Assembly (NCBI RefSeq): GCF_030463535.1
Contig: NC_132892.1
Location: forward strand, 33,720,932-33,784,931
DNA from: Salminus brasiliensis
Lineage: Eukaryota; Chordata; Actinopteri; Characiformes; Bryconidae
Length of the DNA: 64,000 nucleotides
Direction: 5' to 3'
Positions 1 to 11,377 of the stretch are shown here, in pieces. A model generated the notes under the pieces. It ran no database searches. It was not told the DNA's origin and saw only the letters and a list, made by a program, of their open reading frames with translations. Both the position numbers and the translations under genes were made by a program. Positions within the stretch are counted from its first letter, which is position 1. Every line of letters starts with the position of its first letter.

Positions 1-1148
1 CTGATAAAATAACACACCGATGCTGCTGCATAGGAACAGACAGCAAACACATCCACAGCTTTGAGTTTTATTATTAACAGTATTGTTGAGGCACTACCAA
101 TTGTTTTTTCTTTGACTTGATGTAAAGTAGCTCCTAATGTCCACATTTCTTTTACTGGCTACCTTCTTTACTGAGCATATCACCAAATTAGGCTAATCAC
201 CACACACACACACAAACAAACATTTAGGGTTGTAACTACAATAGCCTGTAATAGCCCACAGAATTCCTCATTTAAAAATAAATGCACTGTTCTTTACTGA
301 ACCGATACAAGGTGTGATGTGAGCACACAGCTGCTGGAGAGTGAAATCCAGTTGACAGAGCTTTAATATCTCACAACTACAGCTTCTCACACTTTAACAA
401 GAAACAGCAAGACCATTCCTGTTAGTGATGAGTCAGAGAGGCGGGACTGTTAATCGTTTCTATAACAAATACATTGACTAGCCACTGATGGGCTGATCTA
501 ATTATTTGACTAAACAGAACATAGGCCACCACTGCTCTGCTGTTGTCATGGTTTGGTGACCATTTAGCTCATGTTGCTATGCACTGTGGTTTGGTGAGTG
601 TAAAGTATTTCCCTTTTCAGTCTGCAGAGTGCCTCTTTAATATTCCCACTAGAAGGCAAGTCTACTTGTTGACAGTGAGGGTTAAATTCTACTAAAATGT
701 TCAAGACCTCCAATACAGAATTCCCTTTTAAATGATTGTGATCCAATTATTAAAACAAATAAATAAACAAACATGGACCAGCTTAAAAAACTCCATGCCT
801 TTTTTTTCTTTCTCTATATCATTGCTTCCTGTCTGCAGGCATTTATAATCCTTGCATGACCTTGAGCTCCAGAATTAAACAAAACAGTTTCTCTCTCTCT
901 CGCTCTCTCTCTCTCTCGCTCTGTTATACTTCCTGGTGCATTATAATTATCTTGCACTTTAGTGTACACCGACATTACTTTACACCAATTACAGCCAAAA
1001 CATTTATTTAGATGATAAATTGTCACTGTTGATCTGAGCCATATTTCTAAAATCAACCACTAAATCATTGCAATAGGATGATGAAAAAACTGTCGAATCT
1101 CTTTCTGTCAGATTGAATTTACTGGTCCAATCTCTAATATTTCTTTAG
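1..1148. other. Non-coding DNA upstream of gene 1 TM exon
   Basis: I see no exon of the receptor family here. The stretch is probably an intron of gene 1, whose signal and Ig exons would lie left of the window. It holds a CT-rich microsatellite at about 893-921. The minus-strand open frame across that repeat reads as ERER low complexity and is not a gene. Confidence 0.5.
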
Positions 1149-1770
1149 ACCTTCTCATTTACATCACTGGAGGATTGGTCATCATGGTGATCACTCTTCT
1201 GGTTGCAATGACAGCATTTTACAAGCACAAGAAGAATGCCAAAAAGTCAAAAGGTAACAAATCAGAACACACAAAAACACAAACAGCATATGCCTAATAA
1301 TAATACAATTTATCTGGATGTTTTGCAGCCCCAGTTGAGATGACCCCTCTAAACATAATGCCAACCAACCCTAAAGGGGTAGGGGTCTTATGATTAGTGC
1401 TACTTTATCTCCCTCTAGTGGACAGTACTGGGGACTAAATGTTGTAATGCATCTTTTCTCTTGCAGAACATTTCTAAATCCACTGAAATCCCATCTGCAG
1501 TAAGTAGATATGATTTAGGAATGGATACAGTACAGATGGTAGTTTTACATATAGTTTTATTATATTGCCATTTTCTTCAATTATATCAAACTGATTCAAG
1601 TTCTTCTTTAGGATGACTGCATCTACCAGGAGATCTATGAACAGCAGGGGCCTGCTATGGAGTCCACAGTCAACACAATCTACTCTACAGCTGAGGGACC
1701 CACTGATCCATCAGTCTATTCCACTATTGATGAATCTACTGACAACCGTATACTACTCAGCCCACCTTAG
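1149..1770 (+). CDS. Gene 1 (3' part): CD300/pIgR-like receptor, TM and cytoplasmic tail
   Basis: Four exons of a receptor whose extracellular part lies outside the window: 1149-1253 (transmembrane), 1329-1378, 1467-1499 and 1612-1770 with stop TAG at 1768. Junctions are phase 1, then phase 0 in the tail, as in the downstream paralogs. The TM exon encodes LLIYITGGLVIMVITLLVAM followed by a basic HKKNAKKSK stop-transfer, with no charged residue in the membrane. The tail has four tyrosines; SVYSTI fits the ITIM consensus (S/I/V/LxYxxI/L/V), while CIYQEI and TIYSTA are near misses. An inhibitory, SHP-type phosphatase-recruiting role is inferred from that motif. The gene belongs with the CD300/pIgR-like cluster by its position, exon phases and the YST-type tail, but I cannot see its Ig domains. 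A possible poly(A) signal AATAAA lies at 2215. Confidence 0.75.
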
Positions 1771-2794
1771 CAAAACAGAACAACTCACCCATTCTACTGG
1801 TTACTCCACATAGATCATCTATCAGTAAACCCAAAACTTCCAACCAGTATCTTTCACAGTTTCAATTACACCCTCATCAAGAACCTCTGATGTACTTATT
1901 GGCCATTCTGGGGTGGCTCAGTGATCAGAGCACTGGACTGTTGATGACAAGGTTATGGAGTAAATGCCCAGGTTTGCTAAACCGTTACTGTTGGCCCTTA
2001 ACCCTCTTTGTTCCCTGGATGTTAAAGCGAAGGCTGTCCACTGCTCTGGGTACATGTGCTCACGGTATCACTGTGTGCATGTTTGTGTTCACTGCATGGA
2101 ATGTGGTTGTCATTGTGGCTTACCTTCATCTATGAAACCTGAAAAACCTTTCTGAATATTTCCTGTTGTTTGCAAACTGGTTTGCACTGCTGTCTCAGAC
2201 ATATTGGCTGGTAGAATAAAAATGTAGGCAAAAAGGCTGGACTCAGGAATTGTTGAACTTCTCAAAGAGAAGCCTAATTAAGTCTTCATTACTACCCTGT
2301 GTGCAATCTCAAAGCAAGTGAAATCCTGCCTTTGTTACCTTGTTGTTACTTTGATATCTAGCTATGAGTTCAGTATTGTTGACCATTTGTGTTGCACATA
2401 CATTATTGTAGAAGCAGTGTACAGTTTATTTCATTGTTAAGCTAAAACGGAGTGAAATCTGCTGGGTTAGAAAAGAGCTGTTTTGAGTTGTCCAAGTTGA
2501 GTTGTCTGGAAAACACCTGATTAGATTCTACTTCGAGAGGTCAAACAAAATGCAGGCCCATTGTCTTATGTTTAAGCATAACGTCTTGTTAATTTGTGTT
2601 TGTTTAATTAATTTATTTGTGTGTTTACATAATCTCCTTACTTTGTGAAACATTTTGAAAGTTTTTTTTTTTTTATAAATTATGTTAATGTTGGAATTAA
2701 TACAGTTTTAAGTTCTAAGTGGTCATTTTGATGCTGTTTGGTGTTGCTATAGTGCTGCTAGGCAGTAGCATTCTCATGTCCTTCAATTATGAGA
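1771..2794. repeat. 3' flank of gene 1 with a tRNA-SINE-like element
   Basis: At about 1908-2110 there is a degenerate element: a head resembling a tRNA promoter (ggggtggctcagtgatcag), then a ttggcccttaaccctctttg block and a cactgctctggg block. The second and third blocks recur at 15238-15380, so this looks like an interspersed SINE-like repeat. The two short plus-strand open frames in it are not genes. The rest is AT-rich with nothing recognisable. Confidence 0.5.
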
Positions 2795-2905
2795 TATAGA
2801 AATATACTCCACGGTCAATGAAACCACTGAATTAACCACATATTGCACCACCTTCCTTAGCAAAGCCTAAACAACTCACCCACCCTAATGGTTTCTCCAC
2901 ATTAT
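2795..2905 (+). pseudogene. Orphan copy of gene 1 last exon
   Basis: About 110 bases resemble 1721-1850, the end of gene 1's last exon and the start of its 3' UTR. Shared blocks include the run ending in ccaccttccttagcaaa (cf. cccaccttagcaaaa) and acaactcaccca. The reading frame is broken and no other exon lies nearby, so this is a decayed partial duplication. Confidence 0.6.
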
Positions 2906-3655
2906 CAGTAGAGCCTAATCCAGGGGTTATCCCGGGTAGGAGTCTTACATTTCTCTTGATGGGTATCTGTGTCCTGTTTAATGTAATATTTTATTTTGTG
3001 CATCATATTTTAATTCCTGTGAAACTAACATTGATAAAGTCTTTAATGAATTTTTAATGAAGTGTTTATCTGGTAATTAATCAAATCTAAGTTTCAAAAG
3101 CTTTATTATAAAAATATATACTATTATTGACAATGTGTAATACTTCTCAAAAAATATATATAATGAAAATGTTGATACACATGTGTTTATTGATTTTGCA
3201 AATGTATGCAGTAGAACAACATATATAAATATAAACATTTTTAACATTTTATTTATCAAAAAGTGCTACTACTCAATTATTATTCATAAATACCATAACT
3301 GACTTAGCTCTGACCATCAAGCTGAGAAAATAACACATCTATTATGTCTTTTTTTTTACGATAAACACACTACAAGTCATACTGGAGAACATCGGCAGTG
3401 CAATGTATAATATATTTATCAAAAAGTGCTGTTTTTAAACTTTTATAATTATTTAAAAATACCTTCCCTGATCATATATGCAATGAAGTTTTTAGGGTTA
3501 GATGACTTACAACATTTCTGAAATTTTGTGTGAAAACTAATACATTTTACAGCAACCACCCCATATCATATTTACACTGTGCTGCACTCTAGATGGCAGT
3601 AGAGATGTACTGGTTCAGATCAATACACAAGTGACATCATTGTAATGGTGGGTTA
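2906..3655. other. AT-rich intergenic DNA
   Basis: No gene seen. A CTCF-like site (ctctagatggcag) lies at 3586-3600; near-identical sequence occurs at 29070-29084 in the flank of gene 6, so this is a duplicated intergenic flank. Confidence 0.45.
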
Positions 3656-4735
3656 CTACCTACCTAATAGGACTGAGATCAGAGCTTTGTAATGGCCACT
3701 CCAAAACATTTTCTTTGTTATCCTTACGCCACTTTGTAACCTGTTTGGCAGTTTGCTTTGGGTCATTGTCCATTTGGAAGACCCATTTGAGCCCAATCTT
3801 TTACTTCCTGGCTGATGTCTTGAGATGTCAGGATTTTCACATAATGTTCTTTCCTCATGATGCCATCTATTTTGTGAAGTGCACCAGTCCCTCCTGCAGC
3901 AAAACAACCCCTCAACATGATGCTGCCACCCATGTTTCACAGTTGGGATGGTGTTCTCAGGCTTCCAAGTTCCCCTCTTTTTCCTCCAAACATAACAATG
4001 GTCATTATGGCCAAACAGTTACATTTTAGTTTTGTCAGACCACAGGACATCTCTCCAAAAATTTATCTGGCTTTTTTTTTTTGTTATTTCTTTTGGAGTA
4101 ATGGCTTCTTCATGGCAGAGTGGCCTTTCATCCCATGTGGATACAGTCCTCGTTTCAATGTGGATAATGACCCACTCTTACCAGCTTCAGCCAGCATCTT
4201 CACAAGGTCTTTTGCTTTTGTTCTTGGACTGATAGGCTTATTTCAGACCAGAGCACATTCATCTCTGGGACACAGAACCTGTCTCCTTCCTGAGTGGTAT
4301 GAAGGCTGGACATTCCCATCTTGTTTGTACTTCTGTATAATTGTTTGTACAGATGAACGAGGCACCTTCAAGCATCTGTAAATTGCACCCGAGGATGAGC
4401 CAGACTTGTGCAAGTCCACAGTTCTTTTCCTGATATTTTGGCTGATTATTTTTGACTTTCCCATGATGTTACACAAAGAAGCAGTGTGTTTCAGGCATGA
4501 CTTAAAATACATTCACAGATTTAAAGGCATAGTAATCTTAGTGCAAGTAGTAAAAATGCCTTAAATTCACTGTTATTATTCTGGCATTTAGCAAATAGAA
4601 ATTTTGATAATCCTAATGACCTAAAACAGGAAAAAGCTTATTCTAAATTCATGTCAGACAGTGCCAAAAAATATGCATGTTTCTTTTTATATGGTGTACG
4701 TAAACATCTTGTTTCAACTGTATAGTATTTTCTGA
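3656..4735 (-). mobile_element. Tc1/mariner (Sleeping-Beauty-like) transposon relic
   Basis: The minus strand encodes pieces of a Tc1-type transposase. The N-terminal helix-turn-helix region reads from about 4457 (GKSKIISQNIRKRTVDLHKS, then GSSSGAIYRCLKVPRSSVQT). A downstream piece at 3656-3940 holds the second catalytic Asp region (MDNDPKQT) and ends at SSDLSPI. Frames are broken between pieces and the C-terminal Glu region is missing. The right end, read outward at 4692-4723, resembles the Sleeping Beauty type terminal repeat (CAGTTGAAAC then GTTTACGTACACC). No matching left terminal repeat is visible, so the element is truncated and dead. A related fragment lies at 27225-27575. Confidence 0.85.
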
Positions 4736-5058
4736 AGTACTCTGTAGTAAAACAGTAGTTCTGAAACAGTGACGGCCAAAAATAGAGAAAAAGAGTGAAG
4801 ACTACATGACCATTTGATCAACTGTGTCTCAAGTATTTTAAAGGTACTGCAACTGACTTATTACGGTTGCCGTTTCATCATGGTAAGAAGAACTCTCTCT
4901 CTTTCTCTCTGGGCAAAAAGGAAATGGGCGTCATCATCTGTCTGGTTAGCTGAATGAACAAACTAACCACAGACCCACAAGCAGAGAAAGAGAAATGGCC
5001 ATCTAAACTGCTAACAGCCTTTTGCTGTTGATCAGGAGAAAATACATTTAAAACCAAC
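4736..5058 (+). promoter_or_regulatory. 5' flank of gene 2 with conserved GGAAATG core
   Basis: At 4915-4930 the block aaaaaggaaatgggcg matches blocks at the same distance upstream of genes 4, 5, 7 and 8 (19955, 25043, 31696, 39007). It lies about 139 bases before the ATG. The GGAAGTG form in the paralogs is an ETS/PU.1-type core, which would suit myeloid expression. This is inferred from conservation; no TATA box is evident. Confidence 0.45.
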
Positions 5059-8047
5059 ATGACTGTGAAGATCCTCTTCATCTTCATCCTCTACCTGATG
5101 TCAGGTAAGGAATCTGCACATTTAAATAATCAGCTGTATCAGCAATGTCAAATGAAGGCTTTATGTAGATGAACCTGTTGCCTCTTTTAGTATGTGGAGG
5201 GGCCTCCAATAAAGTGGCAGGATATCCAGGAGGAGGAGTTCTCATCAAGTGTAAATATGAGAAAAGTTACACATCACACCAAAAGTACTTCTGTAAGGGT
5301 TCAGGATTAAACTGTACGGATCAGATCAGGACAGGAGTTAGTAATGAGTGGAAAAATACAGGAAGATTCTCACTGCTTGATAACACCAGCGCTGCAGAGT
5401 TCTGGGTGTTGATCAGAGAACTCACTGTGGAGGACTCTGGAACGTACCAGTGTGCAGTCGATATTGGCTTGAAGAAAAACCTCACAACAGTGGAACTGAA
5501 GATAAATAAAGGTGAGTATCATCAAGTCAATGAACTGGAAGAGCTATAGAAGAACTCATTTAACAAGGTTTTAGAAGCTCGCTCTCCAGAGACTCTTTTC
5601 CAGTTCAGCTCATCTCTGATTGGATAAATTCTCTTTAAACTCTGCTGTGATAATGCATGTGCATAGTTACTGATATCTGGTGATGATTGTATGATTGTTA
5701 CACTGTGTGAATGCACTTTAGAGCTGTCAAATGTACTTTGTGAGATATTGACTATCCTGTTTATAAATCCAGACTCATGCTTCCCACATTTCCCAAGATC
5801 ATGTTAGCACAATATCTTTTTTTTTATTATTCTAGTAAATGTTCAAGAATTCTGAACATTCTGATATGTGCCATTCGCCAGCATTAAAATAATCATGTAT
5901 ATAAAACAGTTTATATACAGTTAATCATCTGACTCTTTATGATTGACAGATCTAGACCAAAAAAAGAGCATCAGTGTGAATGGTCTTGTAGGAGGAAGTG
6001 TGAACATCACCTGCAACTATCCACAATTCTTCAGCAGTAAGCCCAAGTTTCTCTGCAGGAGAGTGGGCTCTGTTCGTTGTAATTACAGAACATCTGTTAA
6101 TGAGAGCAGAAGATGGATAAAGGAGGGGAAATTCTCTCTGTATGATGACCGAGCACAGCAGACCTTCACTGTGTCCATCAACAACATGGCCAAAGAGGAT
6201 TCTGGTGAATACTGGTGTGGAGCTGAATCAGACTGGGAATCTGATCATGGCTACAAGGTTTATATCACACAGATCAATCTCAGAGTTACTGGTAAGCAGA
6301 TAACATTTTAAACTATGGTTTATATTTTTACACACTTTCTATTTAATATCCTGAAAATCTAAAGCGATCATGTTTGCAGCACTGTAAGTGAGATTACATC
6401 AGTCAATTACAGGAAAACTATTGATTAATTTATGGGCACAAGACTTATTTTTTTACTTTTTTACTTAATTACAAGACTTTTACTTCAACTTTTTTATAAA
6501 TGATAAAACATTGAGACTGAATTGGAAGCCATGTATTACTAATGTATCTCAGAATACTTTCTCATCATAGCAGATAGCAGTCAGCATGTCTGAGCATTTA
6601 CAGCATTTACAGAAGTGAGACTAATATCTTGACTGTTTCAGGAATTCCTGCCAATCACAGGAAATGTACTGTTTATATATAAGACATGTTGATGAGTGAT
6701 GGAGAGAAGCCTTTATATTTACACTTTACTGTTTAGTATAATATAGTGTTCTGAAACATACAGAGTAGGCCTCAGGTCCCAAGTTAAAAGAATGACATTT
6801 TCTTGATAAAACAAATGTGATTGTCACTAATGTGGCCTCCAGACCATCCTTGCCCCGCAAAACACAGATTCACTCACACCCATGTTCTACAGTTAACATA
6901 AGATTACATGTTGTGTGGTAATGTTGCAGTAGGTGCTATGTGGTCACTAGGATGAAACAATTGCTAAGAGGTTGCTATAGTATCCCAGGTGTTTGCTATA
7001 GTGTTGCTAGCTGGTTGCTATGGTATCCCAGGTGGTTGCTTTGGTGCTGCTAAATTGTCTATATATTGTTGCTAGGTGGCTGCTACAGTAATTCAAGTGG
7101 TTGCTATAATGTTTCTTGGTGGTTACTAAGATATTGCTAAGTGGTTAGTATGCAGTTGCTGTTATCTCAGGTAGTTGCTATGGTGTCTCATTGGTTTTAC
7201 AGAAAAAAACATAATATTAAACTGGGAAAGAAAGCATTTTTATTTATGTCTCTATCTGACGCCTGTGATGTCTTCAAATACAACTATTCCAAAACCGATG
7301 TCTGCTTCCTGTTACTGACCCTGAGAAAGACAGAGCTGCAAACCTCACCCATATGATGTGTGAAATACGTTTGGGGAAGGCTGTAGTGTAATGATTTTAG
7401 AAAACTTCAAGTTAACATTGATGATTAGAGTTAGATAAGCTGTGTTGAAGCAGCTTTTCAGCCGTTCTTCCAACTTTGGTCAGAACACTAAACCTGTCTT
7501 TTATTTATTAGGCTCACATTGAGAATCACTGTTGTGCAGGGTATAACCACTAAACACTCCAGATACACTCTCTTAATAATAAGATATATGTTACTCCATT
7601 TTTAAATGCATGTTTGTTTTTTATTCTGTACCAGTGTTTGCCATAAGGCCTGTACTGCTATAATGATTTGGATGAGGGAGGCTGCATTTGCAGAGTGGAT
7701 TTATCACTATAAGCTTTTATCAATTTAGTAGTAAGAACAGATACAATTAAAGGTACAGGTATGCAAGAGGACAGATTTACACTTGTATATACAGGTAAGT
7801 AAAATAAGAGAGAAAAGGCTATAGCTCAATTTACAGAGATAATCCAAAAACAGCTTAATTGATATATTTTAAGATTCTAATGATGAATATTTATACATTA
7901 GATGGACTAAAAAGTATTTTGGGACATCTGCTCATTCACAGTTTCTTCTGAAATCAAGGGTATTAGGAGTTTATCTTAAAGTATTTGATGGAACACCACC
8001 ATCATTCCACTGCTCCACAGATTAATGTCTTACCCCTGTCTAGCCCA

Positions 8048-8084
<37 letters not shown>

Positions 8085-8089
8085 CTATA

Positions 8090-8150
<61 letters not shown>

Positions 8151-8178
8151 CCCATGTCTATATATAATGTCTATACAT

Positions 8179-8235
<57 letters not shown>

Positions 8236-11200
8236 CCTTGCTTTGCACACTGCATGTTTAAGGTGGTGGTTAATCCATCCATTACATAAGGATGATCAGC
8301 TTTAAATACCTGCGGGGTGTGTGACGGGAGTCATAGGTTTAGAAAAGGTGGTACAGCGAAGGTCTCATTGGATGTGTGGAAAATAGGTCACAAAGCAGAT
8401 GTGTTAATGATGACCAAAAAGGAATGAATGCATTTGGCCATGCCAAAGACCACAGTGTGAAGGAAGCAGCTGAATTTGCAGTAAGACATTTCAATGATGT
8501 TGCTAAGTGACTGTTATGTTGTTGTTAAATGATTGCCACAGTAATGATTTAGTTGGTCACCATAGTGCTGCTAGGCTGTTGCTAGGTGGTGGATGTTTTG
8601 CTATGCAGTTGATATGATGTCTAATTGTTTTGCAGTGCACAACCATAATAAGTCAACATATTTGTTTAGTGTGTTTGTGAGATCTGTGTGAATTCATGGT
8701 ATTTTCTTGTTACACATAACAGCTTATAAGCTAGTATTGCCTCCTGCTGGAGAAACATCAGACTACAGTAGACATGGCTTTGGACATACATGTTGTATAT
8801 ATTAAAAAGTGCAAAGATATAGGTGTTGATGAGAAACCATCTAGCTCTCTCTAGTATTAGATCTATTTGGACTCATTTAAACTTGATATGTTGTACTCTG
8901 GGAAATCCCCAGCAGAAAAGGTGAAGAAGAAATCATCCAGGTCTAATGCACAAGTTATTTTTTGTAATCAATTTTCTCTCATTACTAGACCCAAAACGAC
9001 CAACACCACCACCCAATTCATCTCCATCAAACAGAACTCAGAACACAAACGCTACCACATCTTCATCAAAAGGCATCACAAACGCATCATTTAGATTAGA
9101 AACACCTACAGGTAAAACACACTAACTCCTGTTAGTCTGGTAATCCAATTATTAAAGCATTAAACCAAGGATAAGAATGTTTGAGTATAAGAGAAAAGAA
9201 ACCCTTGCTTTTGTTAACAATACCTACCAGGAAGAACATAAAACTGCAAGATTCATCACTTATGTAAACTAAATATTTATCACAGAAGAACAACCAGTAA
9301 AGCCATTGGCCTCAGCGCCAACAAGATCAAGTCCATGGAGCACAGAAGCCACCTCCTCCTCCTCAACATCTACAAATAAAGTAACATCTTCATTTAAGAT
9401 ATTGACAGGTACAACATTTACACCTTGTACAGCTTGGTAAACCTCTTGAGAAATGCCACAAAACACCCACTGAGGCTACATAAAGAACAATTTCTGTAAA
9501 AAAAAGAGCTGTGTGTATGGAACATTTAACTTCAAAATTAACCTTTACACCTTTAAACCTTTAAAGAGTTCTCCGCGCAGAACTAAAAGTGGTTCTTCTA
9601 TGGGATCACCCAAAGAACCCTTTGTAGCAACTTTAGTTTTAAAAGTGTACACAATTTACAATTTACACAATTTGCTTTCTTTAGATCCAGGTGTTCTACC
9701 ACAGTCCTCAACATCGATCAGTTCATTAACCCCAAAACCAAGCACACTCTCAACTTCTAAAACCACATTGTCTTCCTTTTCTACAGCAGGTGATTAAGAA
9801 CACACAACAAACAGACAGACAACAAATTGTTACTCTACTTTTGAGGCTGAATGACCAGACTCTTGTTTGTGATTGATTCACTAACTGCCATTCTGTATCT
9901 TCAGCTGCAACATCTACAGCTTCCTCTGTGTTCACCGCTGTGGCTGTGATTCTGATGCTGGTTCTGACTGGAATCTTATTTGTTATTTTTACTCTCCGAA
10001 TGAGAAGGAACACTCAAGGTACCGCAACATTTTCCAAGTAAACTAACAGTGTTTAATAGTAATTAATTTTTACTAATCAGTTTCACTAGTTCATGGCTAA
10101 TGGTTAGGGATGTGATGAAGGCTGGGGTGGTCCGAGAAGCAGATTTCCAAATCTGACTGGCAGGCATTGAAAGAGGTCCTTACCACTAGTCTGTTAAACC
10201 AGTAAATTACTGAAAACGGCTGTTCTGAGCTTAAAGTTAAACAGGAAGGAGTTGTTGATTTTTGTGTGGCACCATTTCATATTTTGTCTAAAAATGTAAA
10301 ACTTTGATACAACAGCAAAAAGAGAAAAATAATACTTAAAAAAAAAAATTAAGACCAAGGGAAAAAAAAAAAGACAACAGACTATTAGTGTTATCAAGTG
10401 TTCAGTATTAGACATAAGAATGTAATATTACCACATTTACCATCCAGTAGATGAATTAAAAACAGCCAAATTTAGTATTTTAATTATGTTGGTTAAAATG
10501 TATATGATACACATGATTTTGCAGTTCTAACATTAGCTATCTATCTTTAGCTGATTGTCAGATATGTACACCCATATGTCCACATTCATTAGTGTATAAA
10601 ATATTGCACTAGGACAGTGATTTACAGATGCTGCCCCTGCTGGCTATAAATGTTTAGGATAACTAGTGTAAGAATAGACTGTAAACACATTCTTATATCA
10701 ATATAACAACCTGTGATTTTTTTGAAGTCACTTATATCACGAACATACTTACATATTTATTTGTGACTGATTAATTTTTCTCAAATCCAGCATCAACCCA
10801 AGACCAGTCCATCGGAGACTCTTTAAACAATGCCAGGGTGAGTCATGACTGCATTTTAAAGCCCCCATAAAAAAATCTCACTAGTGAAATAGTCAATGAT
10901 CAAGTGCTGAGACTGCTTCATACCTACTAACAGATTATGTATTCTAATTAATATATGTTGAATTTTCTAAAACTCTGCTCTCAGGTTTCCCATACAGTCT
11001 ATGACTATGAGGAGATTAAAGACATCACACCGCTTCCTGCCCACCTGCCCACAAATCCCTCAGATCATTTTCAAGCTGTTTATGACGATATCCAGTTAGC
11101 CACAAGCCCCTGTGATATTTCAAATCCTGTTTATTCTTCCACCCAACTACCACTAAACCCTCCTCATCATGGCATTTACTCCACAGCTCCATTACCCCCA

Positions 11201-11377
11201 AGGTTCTCTGATTCCTCAGTAAGGGACACCAATCATTCAACCGGAAAACCTGATGAAGATCCATCTTACACCACTGTGAACTTTAAAGAGAATGATGCAG
11301 TTACTACTGCAAACGTCAACAAAGAGGAGGGCTCATGTGATTATGCTACGGTCAAACATGTTAACGGAAGTGTCTAG
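5059..11377 (+). CDS. Gene 2: CD300/pIgR-like receptor, two Ig domains, 537 aa
   Basis: Complete nine-exon gene: 5059-5104, 5191-5511, 5950-6291, 8989-9111, 9286-9408, 9685-9789, 9905-10018, 10791-10837, 10985-11377. Junctions are phase 1 up to the last (phase 0) and all are GT-AG. Exon 1 encodes the hydrophobic start of a signal peptide (MTVKILFIFILYLMS). Two V-type Ig domains follow, about residues 18-122 and 125-236. Each has the core Cys pair, a second pair (YFC then LNC; FLC then VRC) and the DSGTYQC or DSGEYWC motif. Three Ser/Thr/Pro exons form a stalk of about 117 residues with NxS/T sites. The TM segment has no charged residue. The tail repeats tyrosine motifs: YEEI, YDDI, YSST, YSTA, YTTV and YATV. 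These fit SH2 docking better than a strict ITIM. A surface immune receptor is inferred. AATAAA at 12348 may be its poly(A) signal. Confidence 0.88.
6900..7200. repeat. GTTGCTA minisatellite in gene 2 intron
   Basis: Irregular tandem copies of a unit close to ggttgctatggtatcccaggt, each with gttgcta and a variable tail. A second patch of the same unit lies at 8490-8640 in the same intron, and a short one near 2740-2765. It is non-coding. Confidence 0.7.
7905..8060 (-). mobile_element. MITE fragment in gene 2 intron
   Basis: The minus strand matches the ends of longer copies at 54165-54545 and 57045-57375: aaagtattttgggacatctgctcat, then accaccatcattccactgctccacag. This is a non-autonomous DNA element; here it is truncated and its middle is replaced by the compound microsatellite that follows. 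Confidence 0.6.
8050..8233. repeat. Compound (CT)n-(TA)n-(CA)n microsatellite
   Basis: A run of CT from about 8050, TA from 8081 to 8150, and CA from 8190 to 8233, with a short unique stretch between the TA and CA runs. Open frames here (SLSLSL, YIYIYI, THTHTH) are low complexity and not genes. Confidence 0.95.
10629..10643 (-). promoter_or_regulatory. CTCF-like site, gene 2 intron (one base short)
   Basis: The plus strand reads gctgcccctgctgg. Its reverse complement, CCAGCAGGGGCAGC, is the CTCF core CCASYAGRKGGCRSY with one base missing. It sits in the intron before the first cytoplasmic exon, the same place as the sites at 17532, 28223, 30598, 34990 and 41634. A second partial match (13 of 15) lies at 8736-8750. 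Confidence 0.4.

Noticed and set aside
814-1056. Minus-strand open frame of 80 codons
   Set aside because: Contains an ERERER run from the CT microsatellite, with no domain and no splice context.
1908-1980. tRNA-like sequence considered as a tRNA gene
   Set aside because: It has a box A-like stretch but no cloverleaf pairing that I could fold, and it continues into a SINE-like body repeated at 15238.
3715-4381. Plus-strand open frames overlapping the Tc1 relic
   Set aside because: They are antisense shadows of the transposase on the minus strand.
8047-8289. Open frames with YIYIYI and THTHTH
   Set aside because: Translations of TA and CA microsatellites.
9750-10013. Minus-strand open frame over the gene 2 stalk and TM exons
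   Set aside because: Antisense of real exons with correct plus-strand splice sites and phases.
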